Below, piece by piece: positions 33,561 through 46,171 of a DNA stretch of 64,000 nt; within the stretch, counting starts at the first letter, position 1, and every line of letters begins with the position of its first letter. This DNA comes from Fistularia commersonii (taxonomy: Eukaryota > Chordata > Actinopteri > Syngnathiformes > Fistulariidae): positions 8,394,501-8,458,500 of the forward strand of contig JBBMNZ010000028.1 of assembly GCA_037954325.1 (NCBI GenBank). The letters are read 5' to 3'. A model generated the notes under the pieces. That model saw only the letters and a program-made list of their open reading frames with translations, made no database searches and was not told the origin of the DNA. The position numbers and the translations under genes are program-made.

Positions 33561-35454
33561 TACATAAAAGAATGAATGTTGCCGAGTGTGATAGACAATG
33601 GAAATTTGGACTGCAGACCTGAACCTAAACTGAAACACCGATTTTAACCAACGTCTCTTCATGTTCCAGTCCACCAGGTTCCCCTGCCCAATTGCCCCTT
33701 GGGAACAAATTGTTTTTCCTGATTCTGATTCTGGCAACTATTTTGGTTCTTTCCAAAAACATGGATTAGGTTAATTGAAGATACTAAATTGGCAGCTGGG
33801 GTTAGTCCCCCCATCCCACAGGACCCTGTTTGCAGAACAAGCAGTACAGATGATGAATGGATTAATAACATAAAACTAAGAATGGCGGTTGAAGTCAAAC
33901 CAAAGGTTACATTATGTCTCCTAATCAAATGACGTCAAACTGATTACGGTAGTTTATTAATGATAATACAAAGAAAATACCTTGAAGATTGAATCAATTG
34001 TTTATGATGAAATATGAGTATTAATGGTTTGAAATCATGTGATTGGAGCCTGCAGGGCTGCTTCACATGTAGTTCCTAGTGGTATAACTGTATTGCAGTC
34101 ACACACATTTGGAAAAAAAAATGACATCGCATTTGCTCCCGTGCTGTTCAGCATGATATTTGCTATGTTTTCCATTATGGTAAAAAAAGAGCAAATTATT
34201 AACAAAATGCATCTTCCCTCAATTACATATTAAATTCCACTCAGCTTGTTGTCGAGCGTTTTCTGTGTTTCCGTCAGAGCTGCATTTTGGCGTAAAGTTA
34301 CACCGATCGGTTTTTTGATATCCGGGGAAGACAGTGACAGCAACAGGAAGCACGTGGAACCTGCAGGGGTGCGTTCGTGTTTTTGTTGTTTGGACAGATT
34401 CACCCGAAACTAAGCTAAATTGAAAGACCCCCTGGAAAATCTGTCATTTCGCTGTGGTCTTTTATAAATGAATCAGTGTTGTAAAATATCCACTTTACAG
34501 GGAATTTTTTATTCTGACCTCAATTTATTCTGACCTCGATCTGCTCTGTGAGGCTGGTGGACATGCATTTTCCAGTACAAGTCTTGGCTATTTACTTATT
34601 TATCATCTATTTTTATCGATGTAACGCTCCTCCAGGAATACACAATGCCAGAAACTGCGCACAACCGTTAAACGCCTTATCAAAGTAATAAAGATTGAGA
34701 TCTGACGCTTACCTCTCCCGCTTACCTGCTCTGCGTCTGTCAGGAATAAACAGGCAAATGCTACTTTGAAGCTGTTGATTACCACTGGGTGAAAATACGA
34801 GGGGAAAAAAAGAGTTTATCTCACTCATTCAGTCAGTAATAATCATGAATATTGTGCTTTTGGCTGTGGAAGTAAACACATTATATTGCTGACATTCCCC
34901 TTGTCCAGGCAGCCCGTGTCACACCACAACCCGGTTTTTCCGCTTTAATACACCTGCCTTATTTAAACCAATTTGGTTCAACTTCGCTCCCCGAATCCTT
35001 CTGCGTGATGTTTCGACATCCACCACTAAGCCAACACCATCTTCATGCTATGTTCAGTTTGATCAGTCTCCCCTCTGACTTCCTGACTCGCTTCAGCGCC
35101 TTCACTAACTAGAAACATGACAGGTAACATTAAATGCAACTCGCAATTAACTTTTGTTTTGATTAAAATGACTGCTCTATTCACGTAGCAGAAAAATATG
35201 GCATTCGCATTCTGGAGTCTGACTCTGTGGCTTCGTGCTTGTCGATAAGCCACAGGCGGGAATCTGCGACCGGCCCCAAGGGGGAACGGGAGGGGGGTGT
35301 GTGTGCAATAAATAGTGAGCTAGAACAGTCCGTGTTCCTTTTAGAGAACACTGATAATGCCTGAACACAGGTGACAAGCAGAACACTGGCATAATGTTTT
35401 ATGTACATCCAGTCGGCTCATGTTTTTGTTAATGCATTTTGAGTTAATGGAATG

Positions 35455-35456
<2 letters not shown>

Positions 35457-35491
<35 letters not shown>
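35457..35491. repeat. (TG)n microsatellite
   Basis: Perfect TG run of about 17 units. Confidence 0.95.
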
Positions 35492-35492
<1 letters not shown>

Positions 35493-35606
35493 CTATGAGC
35501 TGGTTATGACACACCCACCTCCAATATATGAATATATTCTCAGTCAGGAGAGTCTATATAGTGTACATGTTGTATGCATATGTATTGTGTGAACTGATGC
35601 ATGAAG

Positions 35607-35659
35607 GTGTGTGTGTGTGTGTGTGTGTGTGTTTGTGTTGTTAGTGTGTGTGGGGGGGT
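35607..35659. repeat. (GT)n microsatellite
   Basis: GT run of 13 units, then an imperfect GT/G-rich continuation. Confidence 0.95.
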
Positions 35660-36180
35660 GCTTCCATGATAACACTGGAGAAGTGGTTGGGACAAACGTT
35701 GTGCTCCAGGCCCATTGCCCAGAGAGTTGTGCTGCTGGGTCCTCGGGGATGTTCTCTAGTGTTCTCTGCCGAGGTCCATATGGCACCGTGGCAGAACACG
35801 ATGAACCTTATTATTCAGTGGGCGTGTGAGCGTGCATTGACACGGGGCCCAAATGAGGTCAAAGGATTCTACAGGCATTGGGTTAACCACTGTGCATATA
35901 TTTTGCATATATAATATACAGTATATACCGCTATATCAGCCCGGAGGTCACCGTTAACATGGATCCAGGGAAGGGGTTGTTGTCACGGCATTACAGAATG
36001 GATCTGTGAGGTTCCTTAGGGTCAAGGACTCAAAGGGTCTTCTCTCACCTAATGGGTTTAATCTTCATCGTTTCTGTCCACATCCGTTGCCAGTGGTCCA
36101 TTTTTTTTTTCTCCCCTGTGCAGACAGACGGTGATGGATGGCAGGGCTCCAGCAGCACATAGCTGAGATAATAAGAAAAC

Positions 36181-36310
36181 ATGTCTGTGGAGGTTCTCAG
36201 TCATCCAGGTCCCGGTTAACCCTTGTCAAAGCTTGTCGTGGCAACTGGACTTTTTTTTTTTGAAGACATTTCACCTCTGAGGGACTTCTTTGTTTGTACT
36301 AGACTGTTGT
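36181..36310 (+). repeat. Dispersed repeat with TGGAGGTTCTCAGT motif, copy 2
   Basis: TGTGGAGGTTCTCAGTCATCC, GGTTAACCCTTGTCA, GTGGCAACTGGACT, then GAAGACATTTCACCTCTGAG. The first half aligns with 14511-14604. The last phrase is typical of a common fish repeat. Confidence 0.65.
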
Positions 36311-36671
36311 GAGTTTCCGGTATGTAACCGCTGTGGCGGGGCGTTGGTCCAGTTTGAGACGGCAAATAAGGTTTAAATAAAGTGCTGTGGATGGGCCAGT
36401 GGTGGATTCGCAGTAGTGCGATTCCATCACTGGTCACTTGGGCCGTGAAAGACCAGAGAGAAGCAGCCTGGAAGAATATGGCTGATAATTTTCATTGCTG
36501 AACCTGCATGGAAATGAGCCAATCAGTGTCAGTAATTTGATTTGAGTGGTTAATGGCCCGATCAGTCCCGGCTCCTGTGACTCAGACGTTTAAAAGTCAC
36601 AGCCTAGGTGGCTCAAAAAAAAAAAAGCTGATGGTCTGCTGCAGCTGCCTTAGAGTGGGCTGTTTAAACCA

Positions 36672-36714
36672 GACACACTCTCACACTCTCACACACACAA
36701 ACACACAAACACAA

Positions 36715-36760
<46 letters not shown>
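36672..36760. repeat. (CA)n microsatellite, about 90 bp
   Basis: Long CA array with AAAC interruptions in its first half. Confidence 0.95.
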
Positions 36761-36858
36761 AGTGACAAGGTGAGACCAGTGACCACTCCTGATTTATGCA
36801 GACTTGTATTTTACATAGATGTTGCTGCTGGGGAGAGAAGAAAAAATTTGGATGTTGC

Positions 36859-36902
36859 GCGTGTGTGTGTGTTTGTGTGTGTGTGCGTACATACGTACAT
36901 GT
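36859..36902. repeat. (GT)n microsatellite
   Basis: GT run passing into GTACATAC units. Confidence 0.9.
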
Positions 36903-37431
36903 GTGCATGCTTACAAGTCAGTGCTTCGCAGCTACTGTGGATGTTTCATCTTTCATTTTTAAGTTTAAATATTCCTCCTTTTGGAAGTTTTACAAAAATT
37001 AATGAATGCAGAAATTTAAAATTCTAATTCAGATCAAACTTGTGGGAATAAATAAAGCCATTGGAATTAAGTGACTCTTTTTAAGAGCCAATAGTGTCTC
37101 AGTTTCAACTGATTAAAGATGGACTTTTGAACTCCCCAATATTTCAGATTTTTCTGCCTGTGGAAGAAGTACTATTCCTAGTTACTGCATCTGTGTAAAA
37201 ATACCAGCAAATGATAAGGAACTGCACAGCACCAGGGGATGTTATTGTATTCAAATTTGAATTTTATAAAGATTTATTCCATTGTTCCCCAGATAGCTAG
37301 ACCATTGTGACTGATTGTTCATAAATATAAGATAAAAGCAGCCACTCAAATCATTACACACTGCAGTGCATCAGAAAAAAAAGATAAAAAGGAAAACCTA
37401 CACTGACATAGAGAGCTGATGTACATTTATT

Positions 37432-38430
37432 CAAGATTCAAAAGTGATTATTGTCACGTGTGCAGCCGAGAAACATTTGTCCCTGCACGATGAAATTCTT
37501 ACTTTGCCGTCCACAGTGAAGACAGATAATTAGGTCGACAATAAAAACCTAAAACAATAATATAAAAACATAAGTATCATTGCAAAGACATGGAAAAAAA
37601 GCAAAGGCATGTTCATGGTGCAAAGAAATGCAAAAATGCCAAGAAATGTAAATAGGTCACAGAAATGTTAACATTGCAAAGTTAACATTAACAGTTGTGT
37701 TCATGGGATGGACAAGTTAAGAAAGCACAGATTGACTTCTTAAAAATTGAGTACAGCTTGAGTGTGCAAACGGACAAAGCACAAGTTGTACGCAAACCGG
37801 TAAACACACAGTTAAATTAAATGACCAGTTAAGTGAAGCACTGGCTGTGCTGAATGTAAAGTACAGAGAAGTGAAAAATTGATTGTATCTAATTGTCCTA
37901 GTATGTAGTTATTGAATTCTGTCAGTTGCTTCGGAGTCTAAAAATGGTTGGATGGAAGATGTTCTTTAGTCATGACCTACATTTCACGTTCCTGTACCTC
38001 TGGCCGGTGGGTAGTGGTGGGAACACTCCACGCAGGTGTGGTCCTCGGTGATGGAAGGCATCTCCTCCGTTGTTGATGGTTTGCACAGAAGGCAGTGAGG
38101 TCCTTGTCATCTTCTCTGAGGTCTTCACCACTTGCGGAAGGTGCTGCCGTCCCTTTCAGAGATGCAGCTGGTGGAGATGCTCTCAACTGTAGAAGGTTCT
38201 CAGGCCACATGCCAAACTTCCTAAGCCTGTTCAGAAACTACAGCTGCTGTTGAGCCCCCTTAACCATCTGTGTGCTGCTGAGTGACCAGGTGAGGCCCTC
38301 ACTGATGTGCACATTCAGGTATTTAAAGCTGCTCATCCTCCGTTCGTCAAGATCTCGTATGAAAAGTGACTGATGAGGTCTCCTCTTCTTCCTCACTGTC
38401 CACTATCATCTCAATCATCTTGTCCATTTT
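37432..38430 (-). mobile_element. Decayed LINE with 3' tail
   Basis: The minus strand goes from a reverse transcriptase C-terminal part (38345-37979) to a 3' untranslated tail ending near 37432 with GACAATAATCACTTTTGAA..TCTTGAAT. The same tail occurs at 21718-21785. The 5' part upstream of about 38430 is missing. Confidence 0.7.
37979..38430 (-). pseudogene. LINE reverse transcriptase C-terminal part (broken)
   Basis: Minus-strand frame: MSSFKYLNVHISEGLTWS then TQMVKGAQQQL-stop-FLNRLRKFGMWPENLL. This is the 'FKYLGVHISxxLxW..KKAQQRLxFLRRLRK' block found just after the reverse transcriptase palm in many fish LINEs. A stop interrupts it. Later frames keep CSHHYPPARGTGT, like the 'SHPxxxLFxLLPSGRRYR' end. 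A 77-codon open frame at 38210-37977 runs across this in the wrong frame for its second half. Confidence 0.75.
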
Positions 38431-39360
38431 TATAGCCTAATCCTAAGGTGTTATGGAGATCTGTATTTTTTTTTTTTTTGGTTCAGGCTCAAATGTACAG
38501 TGCAGCTATTGCATGGATTACTCGACATATAACTTCTTAATAAAACGGCAAAATAAATAGAAGAGGTAATAAACCAGTGGAAGTAATTGGAAAAATTCAC
38601 AGTGAACACTGAGGAACCAAGCCGAAACCACACCTCTGCTAATTGCACACCGAGAGACGGGTGAAGATGTGGGCAGGGCGCTAAGATGATCGGACCAGAC
38701 AGGAGCCGCCGAGCGCTGATTACCAGCGGGTGGCGACGAACGAGAGAGAGGGAAGACGGACAGCCGAAGAGAGGAAACCGCACAAGACACAGTTACCGTA
38801 TAACGTGGGAGACACTGGAAGATAATGCAGAGACGCAGCTGGGAGTAAACAGAGAACCGAGGAGAACACAGAACACTGAGATAAGGATGCAGCCTGGCGC
38901 TGAGGGAAGAAAAGAATTAAAACCCGGGCGCTCAGAACCGGGCCGCCAAAGACACGTCAACTTTAAAACCAAGCCAGTTTTTGAATGTATAAATGCAAGC
39001 ATAGGCTGCGCTCGGGCAAGTTATCGCTCCTCCGCCATCTACTCTTGAAATCATAGCCCCTTTCACATTTTTTGCGGTTTCTAGAAGTGTCTTGGGAACT
39101 AGACAATTATTTCCTAGCAGTGGGACAACATCGGGCATCTCAGACCAGATACTGCATTTCCTAGAAGGGAGAAAATTAAACACTTCAGCCCATCTGATAG
39201 TCCATAGTTATTATCCCTGCCATGCTGGAAAGAAATACTGTCTAAACTTCTCCATGTAGTCATTGTTGTCTTCCCCTTGTTTGCATGGTTTGTTTTTGAG
39301 TGTGCAAATTAAGGTACTAGTTCGAAGAGTCCCCATGTTTGTCCCCTACGGTCTGTTCCA

Positions 39361-39405
39361 ATGCAAAAATAGGTTTCCAGGGGGAGGGGAGTTCCCAGAG
39401 TGAGG
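39361..39405. repeat. Short dispersed repeat copy (pairs with 10771-10820)
   Basis: ATGCAAAAATAGG..AGGGGGAGGGGAGTTCCC matches 10771-10820 in order. Confidence 0.35.
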
Positions 39406-39912
39406 CTAAGGCTAAACAGTTCTTAGATCTCATGTCTTGGAACTTTTCCGTCTGAAAACTGCTAATGACGGCAAAAAAATGCAACCTTTTTGCTTTAATT
39501 TTCAGATTCCCTCAGGGAAAAAAGCCAGGCCTGCCATATTTATTTAAATGGTGGCCAGTTTGTCCTCCCAAACAGACTTATGCAGAAAATGCTAATATTT
39601 TCATTTCCTTTCCCGCAGGTTAGTATGTTGGGATGCTGAGATGTTGAGTCAGTGACTTTAACTGTCTGGCGCAGAAGCAACAAATCAGCAGGGAGGACAA
39701 TTCTGCACTTCCATTTTCCTCCAGGTTGTTTTTTTTTTTTTTTTAGATTTCTGCCTCTCATTATTATTGGTTGACAGTTTATGTTTAATTCATGTCAACG
39801 GTGATGATGCCGAGGCCCTCAACTAATCATTAGCCATCTTGAGAGTGAGGATTCTCTATCATTAGCTCAGCCTTTGGCCGGACTCTCCTCAGCTACAGAT
39901 ACTAATCGGTTT

Positions 39913-39932
39913 CACACACACACACACACACA
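39913..39932. repeat. (CA)n microsatellite
   Basis: Perfect CA run of 10 units. Confidence 0.95.
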
Positions 39933-41049
39933 TGCATAAACGCCAGCCCCCCTGTGTATCTTTAAATGCAGTTTTGAAGGATGACTCCTCATCGGCAGTC
40001 ATCTTGTAACTCGTGACGGGGGCAAGGCAGCAGCCTATTTGAGGCCCCTAATAGACAATTAGGGAAAATTTGAATCCTGCTGCAGGGAAAAGAAAAACTG
40101 CAAAGCGGTGGAGTCTCGAACCAAACAGCTTGGAGAGCTTTGGCTCAGTACAAAGAAAACATTAAAAAGAAAAAAAAAAAACAATCACCTTGACTGTGTG
40201 CGTGATTGACATATGGTTAGAAGATGAGTGTTGCATTTGCTGTATTTTCACCACAGAATGCATCTGGTGATAACAGAGTTGTCTTGGGTGTTTTTCTCAA
40301 CAATAAGGAACCGTAATTTTCCTCTTTGTTGTGTATGACTTTTGAAATAAAAAAAGACTCCTTTGAATGCAGAGCAGTCATGTTTATTTTCTAACAAATA
40401 GCCTTTGTTATAGTCCCTCTCACAAACTATCACGTGCATGCTAGCCAGGAAGCAACCTGACTGTTTGCCGATGTACCGCAATGATGACGCACGAGTGTAA
40501 TCTAGTACTTGTACTTTGAGTGATGATTGTGTTTTCTCTTGCACTCCGAAAAATACCTACGATACTTCAGTCCAAAAAAGAACCGGCTCATCCAAAATTG
40601 TAATCTGAAGTGCAAACGACCGCATCTGGACCAAAAAAAATGAACCTCGTTGGATAATGCTGGAAGAAGAGCACGATAATTAGTGTTTTCAGATGCGCTA
40701 TGATCACTTAACACCACCAGGAGATGCCGAAGGGCCAGTATCATGCATCATGCCTCTGAAAATATTAGATTAAATTAAAATAAATATATACAGCTCAGAC
40801 TAATTGCTCCTGTACGACCTCTACGACTGAATGTAAAGAAGATTTTCTGTGTCCAGGATCTCGGGCCATTGCGTTCTCTCCGGTCGCTGGCGGGAAATCA
40901 TTGGCGCCCTGGCATTCTTCAATGTTTTGCAATGGAAGGGGAGCCTTGAACTAGATTAGAATGCAGGAATGATAAATGTATAGCTTGTTTATTTGCATTT
41001 ATCAATTTTTGTAACATTAAGTTATTCACACATTATATTTCTTACCCTG

Positions 41050-41100
41050 CAGTCAGGGTTGCGGGGGGGTACCGGTGCCTGTCCCAGCTGAGCAAGAGGT
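41050..41100 (-). repeat. SINE-like repeat, tail-half fragment
   Basis: The complement reads CAGCTGGGACAGGCACC then CCCCCCGCAACCCTGACTGC, matching 'CAGCTGGGAYAGGCTCCA..GCGACCCT' of the SINE-like family. Confidence 0.5.
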
Positions 41101-42434
41101 CACCTCATTTTATGTGTGGACTACTTCCCTAAAAAATTGGATTGTGAATAAAATTTCCGGAAGAAATGCCTTAGTACACTGACATCATGTTGCTCGGCAA
41201 ACAAACTGGCTGCTGACAGGCTGCTCGCCTTTTGCTGAGATATGTCAGTCACATTGCAGCGTCCGTTGTACGAACACGATGCTGAACCTCATTGGTTCTC
41301 ATTGCTTTACTGTTGATAGCAGATAAAGGTGGGAGAAATCATAGCGAAGGCTGAACAAGGTGCGGCTAGATTGTCGATCTGTCGTCAAAACAAAGAGGAA
41401 ATGAAGGGAGGTGATGTTCTTGGATGCAAAGCAGGGTCATCAGCTTAAAAAGACATTTCCAGGCTCCCCTGTGATGGTCAAGGGAGCTCCTATTTTGGGG
41501 GTCAAGAGTGGATTCATCCATTTTCCATTTTTTTCTTTTGGAAACATTAGTTTTGGTTTACAAATAACATTCAGAAACAAATTAAAATAGGGAATGAAGG
41601 TTGCATAGTCCATGCATTGATCAGCCATGGTATGTCTCAGCGCCGCTCACTAAATTGTTTTGGCAAATCTCAAAGAAAAATAGCAGAAATATCGACATGT
41701 TCTCGCAACATCAAAATTATGACGACAAGACCTCTCTCTCCAACAACACTACGTAAAACTCAGAAGGTCTTCCTTTATTGAAGCTGCACTTCAAATTGTT
41801 GGCCTGATTGTCCAGATCTTTCTGCTTAAAAAAAACCCATACACACATTGAAAAAGTCTGCCAGGAGAAGTCAGAGGCTGGGGGTAGTAGCAACCAGCTA
41901 ATCAGCTTTTACTGACTAATCCCCGGTCCCAAATTGTCAGCCGGAGAGAAGTGTAAAACACAAAGTTAACCACAAACGCCCAACTGCCAAACACGACAGA
42001 AATTAAGGAACTCCTTGGGAGTCTGGACTCCGAACAGCTTATTTACTTTTTAGTTATCTCAAAAGTGCAGCAGCAGGAGCCTTGGCCTTTGCGAGTTTGT
42101 ATCATTTAAAGGGGGAAAACGCAACCATGACTACTTTAGGAGCTCATATTTGGAAGAAATACAGTTAATGTTCAGGTACAACTTTGTTTGGATGACGCAG
42201 TGATTCTTTGGAGGAGACAGACCATCTGAGGGAGACACACAAACACATGCACGCACTTACTGAAGTTGCCATGGTAGCCGTCCTCGTGAGATAACTACGC
42301 TGCTGGAGCGCCACAGATTTTTTTTTTCAATATAAAAGGCTTAAAGATGAGTTGGATACAGCGAGTGTTAGACCTCCAGAAACACACGGGTTCGAAGCTT
42401 CACTCCAGGGCCCCTCACACTTTGTGTGTGACTT

Positions 42435-42456
42435 ACACACACACACACACACACAC
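42435..42456. repeat. (CA)n microsatellite
   Basis: Perfect CA run of 11 units. Confidence 0.95.
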
Positions 42457-43701
42457 GATCTGTCCAAATTTCATACACAGTATGGGGCCCCTTGATGTAA
42501 CCAAAGCAAAATTTGTGTCACGCTACATAAGGTCGCCTCGGTGGGGTTTTGGATCCGGGTCGCCTGCCGCACTGGTAGAAAGGGAGTGGTAGGAGATGGC
42601 GATAATAGCTGTCATGTTGACTCTTAACAGCATTAAGTCTGACTGGCCACCCGGGAGAATGAATATTACGGGCATGAACCATGTATGTCCTGGAAAATCT
42701 CATTAAGGTTTCATCATCTATTCTGTTTGGCACTAACAAACTAGAGGAGCTTTGTTCATTCTCTTTGCTCCTGTTATACGGACACACACAGGTATTCTTT
42801 CATGAATCAAATTTGTTAGTGTCAGGGATATGAATTTTATGTTTGTTTTTTTTTTTTATTTAATGCAAAGAAATGTTCTGACAGGAAACATGGAAATTAC
42901 CAGAGTTGCTGCTTTTGGCATTTTTGCCTTTTGTGGTTTGGGTGTTTGTTTTTTTTTCAATTAAGATATATATTTGATTATTAACCCAGCACTGCCTGCC
43001 AGTTTGTGCGGCAAGAACATTTATTCTAAAATCAAATCAAACATTCATATGTGAGACGGCAGCTTGTTCCCTGTTAATCATCATTACCTTGAAACCTGAC
43101 AGAAGCTTGCTGTGTCGCTCGGCCCTGAGTGAAACCAAGCTGCTGTATTTGTGTGAAAGTTTCTGTCAAAAATGGCAACCTTTTCATTGAAAATTTTGAA
43201 AATGTTTTTATTTGAAATTTTAACATCTCTTTATGTGGTTCTGAAATACAAAATCCTCAGAGCTTGGGGTTTTCAGTTCATACAATAGAAACTCATTTAT
43301 ACACTGAGAAGAGCCCGTATTGTTTTCTTGAGTCAATACTGAATTAATTACATCAGCCGCCTTCTATAAACGCCACTGATTACTTTTCCGCTTCATAGTT
43401 CGGTTTGCACAAGTAAAAGCGGATGATTTCATGCACGTCCGCTTTCTTCTCCCCTTGACCAGCTTATCGTATCGTATGGTAGCGGCCAGTTGCGAGGATG
43501 CAGTGTTGCAGTGAAACACACCGCTTTGATAGCATCGCGTTTAGCCTCCATTATCTGCAGCCACTTTAATTTAGTGTTGGCGGTCACATTTCAGTTGTTA
43601 ACTGAAGCCGATAACATAATGCGATGGCGCAGTTCAATGTAATTGAGTTAATTATAGCTGGCTTGATGGTGAGTTTTGTGCCCGTGTGTGTACTTGAACG
43701 G

Positions 43702-43752
43702 ACGCGCACACACACACACAAGCATACCCACCCACACACACGCATACACACA
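43702..43752. repeat. (CA)n microsatellite, imperfect
   Basis: CA units broken by CCCA and GCATA. Confidence 0.9.
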
Positions 43753-43839
43753 AAGAACTAAGAGGTCGAACACATCGCCAATGCTGTTTTTGGCATCAAA
43801 GGAAATTTCAGTCTGAAAAGCTATGAACATTTTTTCTGC

Positions 43840-43905
43840 ATTTCTAGCTGATGAATGAATGAAGGAAATAACCGGTGGATTCTGGAGCAAAGTCTGCGTG
43901 GGAAG
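43840..43905. repeat. Local duplication, copy 1 (pairs with 44675-44725)
   Basis: TTCTAGCTGATGAATGAATG followed by TGGAGCAAAGTCT; the second copy has the same start and TGGAGCAAACTCT. Confidence 0.5.
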
Positions 43906-44061
43906 AGAAAAACAAACAAATTTTGATTTGTTGGGATCTAAAAAATACAAACAAAGCACTCTGATTTTCGAGGTCTGTACTGAATAAATTGGTTACTCAT
44001 CAACTGTCTACACTGCTTTTCTTGCACACTCAGGGTTTAGTGGGGTTGGAGCTTCCGCTAA

Positions 44062-44285
44062 CATTGACATGTCAGGTGCAGATTTAACCCGGGCTGCTCA
44101 CCTGGTCAGCCCACAGAAACCTCCAACCAAAAGAGAGAACCGCAGGCAGGAGAACACGGAGAGAACGGAGGCAAGAGCAGGACATGGAGAGCCCACCCAT
44201 AGAGAACCCAGTCCCAACTGCATGAACAGCAGGAACAGCCTTGCTGTGGAGCATCAGCACCAACCACTGTACTGGCATGAATACA
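44062..44285 (-). repeat. SINE-like repeat, reverse copy
   Basis: The complement reads GATGCTCCACAGCAAGGCTG, GGACTGGGTTCTCTATGGG, CTCTCCATGTCCTGC, GTGTTCTCCTGCC and AGCAGCCCGGGTTAAAT. This is the family order in reverse orientation. A 101-codon ORF across it is an artefact. Confidence 0.6.
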
Positions 44286-44559
44286 TCATAAGCAATATTT
44301 CAATGACATCCAAAAGAAAAAGCCACAAAAAAAAATCTTTTGACTTACTTATCGTGTACCTTTTCACACACTAGCTGTTTTTATGTTCACAGGCTCGAGG
44401 TTGAATCAGTTTATTTAGTAATGAATCAATTGCATTAACTGCTTGCTATCCATCATCCATCTGTCTCACATGGTGGGTGTCTGGTCTCTAAGTGAATTCC
44501 AGGGTTAAATTCTCCAACGTGCAGCAGTGGTAGCAAAGCGAACCTTCTAGGTTGCAACA

Positions 44560-44850
44560 GTCATACTTTTTATTCATCTATTTATTTTTTTAACTTCAGT
44601 CCGTTATCCAGCAGCCAAGCGGTTCATCTCGCTCAGTGAGCCGAGACGAAACCAAAATAAGCATTTTTGCAACCTCGTTCTAGCTGATGAATGAATGAAT
44701 TTTGGAGCAAACTCTCAAAAATGTTTTAAGTAGTTACAAACTACAGTTACAAACAAAAAAAGGGTTTTTTTCTTTTTCTTTTTTTTTTTTTTACTTCAGT
44801 CCGTTATTCAGCAGCTGAACTGCTAAGTTCCTCTGAGTGACCTTAGTCAA
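44560..44850. repeat. Tandem pair of ACTTCAGTCCGTTAT units
   Basis: ACTTCAGTCCGTTATCCAGC at 44593 and ACTTCAGTCCGTTATTCAGC at 44793, each preceded by a T-run and followed by a CTCWGTGA stretch. Spacing is 200 bp. 44675-44725 between them is the second copy of the 43840 duplication. Confidence 0.6.
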
Positions 44851-45910
44851 GAGTAAAACTGAACTTCATTGAACTGCCGACTCCCGATTGGCTGGAGAGT
44901 GATGCTTACAGAGCGTGGCGCTCGACACAAGAATCATCTTGTTGTATTTTAGCAGTGGAATTCTAGAAGAAAGACGTGACCGATGTTCAGGTGGAAGAGT
45001 CTATCGTTCAGCCTTCATTGGCCTGTCTCTTGCCTTGTGTGACAGGAAGCCTCAAACCGGCAACGGTGTGCAGCGGTGACACCATCGCCTCCATTTACTC
45101 CTTTGCATGTGTGTTTATAGTTGCGTGTAAATCAACATCAGGGCTGTTTGTTGCCACCGAGCTAAAGGGACCCTGACCACATTGAGGAGACACTATGAAG
45201 TAACAGAAAACCATCCAAGTCGAGTTGATCTTGAATCATGTGGACAAAAAGCAACATGATTTGATATCTAGAAGACGAGTTAACCCGACCTGGTAGTTAT
45301 TGCTGCAGCATACTTAATACTAATTACCGTATCGGCTTAAGAGCGTATTAAATGCTGTGTGAATTTAGATTTTCTTTAATATGATCATGGTAAATGTAGT
45401 TAAATGACCTTATTACTCGATGGTAATGAATCTATTAGCATATAAAATGTTCCCACCGAGTTAAACCTTTTTTTTTTTTTTCCGTCGAGCTTTGCAATTA
45501 TTGAAGCTGAAATTTCTCTCCTGCCCACACTCCGACTCTAACCCTACTTTTCTCGGCCCACTCGGGCTTTCGGAGCTCCAGGATTAGATTAGCGATCATT
45601 TATAGCAGGCCTGGGAGGCTGTGAAGAGCAGGCTCCATCAGATGGAGAGATAATGGTACTTTATGATAGATCCTGGCTAATGAAATGCCACTGTCTATAA
45701 TGAGATCAGTGAAAAGTGAGCTTTTGACCCCCCGAAAAGGGCAGGCGGCACGCTGAGAATATCCGAGGATGTTTCTGACATCCCAGGTTTGTTCTCCCCT
45801 CTCTCCGTTCAGCAAATGGCATTATTTTTTGGAGAGAAGCAAGCGGCCAAATCACCTCGCAGCGCCGCAGCCGTGGCCCAGCCTGGCAGGCAGCGCAGAA
45901 GAGCGCAGCC

Positions 45911-45944
<34 letters not shown>

Positions 45945-46171
45945 GAGGCAAGAAGGACAAACAGTGGAAATGCCAAAATGCTAATGCGAACATTTACCGG
46001 GGGGCCCGAGAGGTGGGGCCGTTCAAACTGTGGGAGGTGTTTAAGGTCAAAATGGAAATGACGCGTTTGCTGAGGCCTTCAGTGGAGTAAACTTTTTCCA
46101 CAGAAGATTGAGGTGCCGACCTCGTAATCCATATGAAGTCTGGGGTTCAAATGGCAGAAAGCCATGGTAGC
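44851..46171. other. Mostly unassigned non-coding stretch
   Basis: No gene recognised. 46110-46165 has a tRNA-like phrase (GACCTCGTAATCC..GGGGTTCAAATGG) without a D-arm. T-run at 45469-45481. Confidence 0.5.
45910..45944. repeat. (CA)n microsatellite
   Basis: CA run of about 16 units with one CATA. Confidence 0.95.

Larger units (their letters stand above)
33561..36180. other. Mostly unassigned non-coding stretch
   Basis: Only microsatellites and short ORFs are seen. 33680-33735 has TTCCCCTGCCCAATTGCCCC..GATTCTGATTCTGG, possibly a short repeat tail. Confidence 0.5.
36311..37431. other. Unassigned stretch dominated by CA/GT arrays
   Basis: No gene recognised. GGGAATAAATAAAG at 37045-37058 resembles a LINE tail but has no further support. 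Confidence 0.5.
38431..41049. other. Mostly unassigned non-coding stretch
   Basis: A purine-rich segment (38640-39040) holds a 120-codon plus ORF without a known domain. 39055-39440 resembles a fish MITE with TTCCTAG/GGAAC blocks, without readable ends. Confidence 0.45.
41101..44061. other. Mostly unassigned non-coding stretch
   Basis: Microsatellites and A/T runs only. No gene recognised. Confidence 0.5.

Noticed and set aside
38686..39048. 120-codon arginine-rich plus-strand ORF
   Set aside because: Composition reflects purine-rich DNA. It resembles no protein I know.
46110..46165. tRNA-like phrase GACCTCGTAATCC..GGGGTTCAAATGG
   Set aside because: No D-arm or acceptor stem can be drawn. 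At best a piece of a tRNA-derived repeat.
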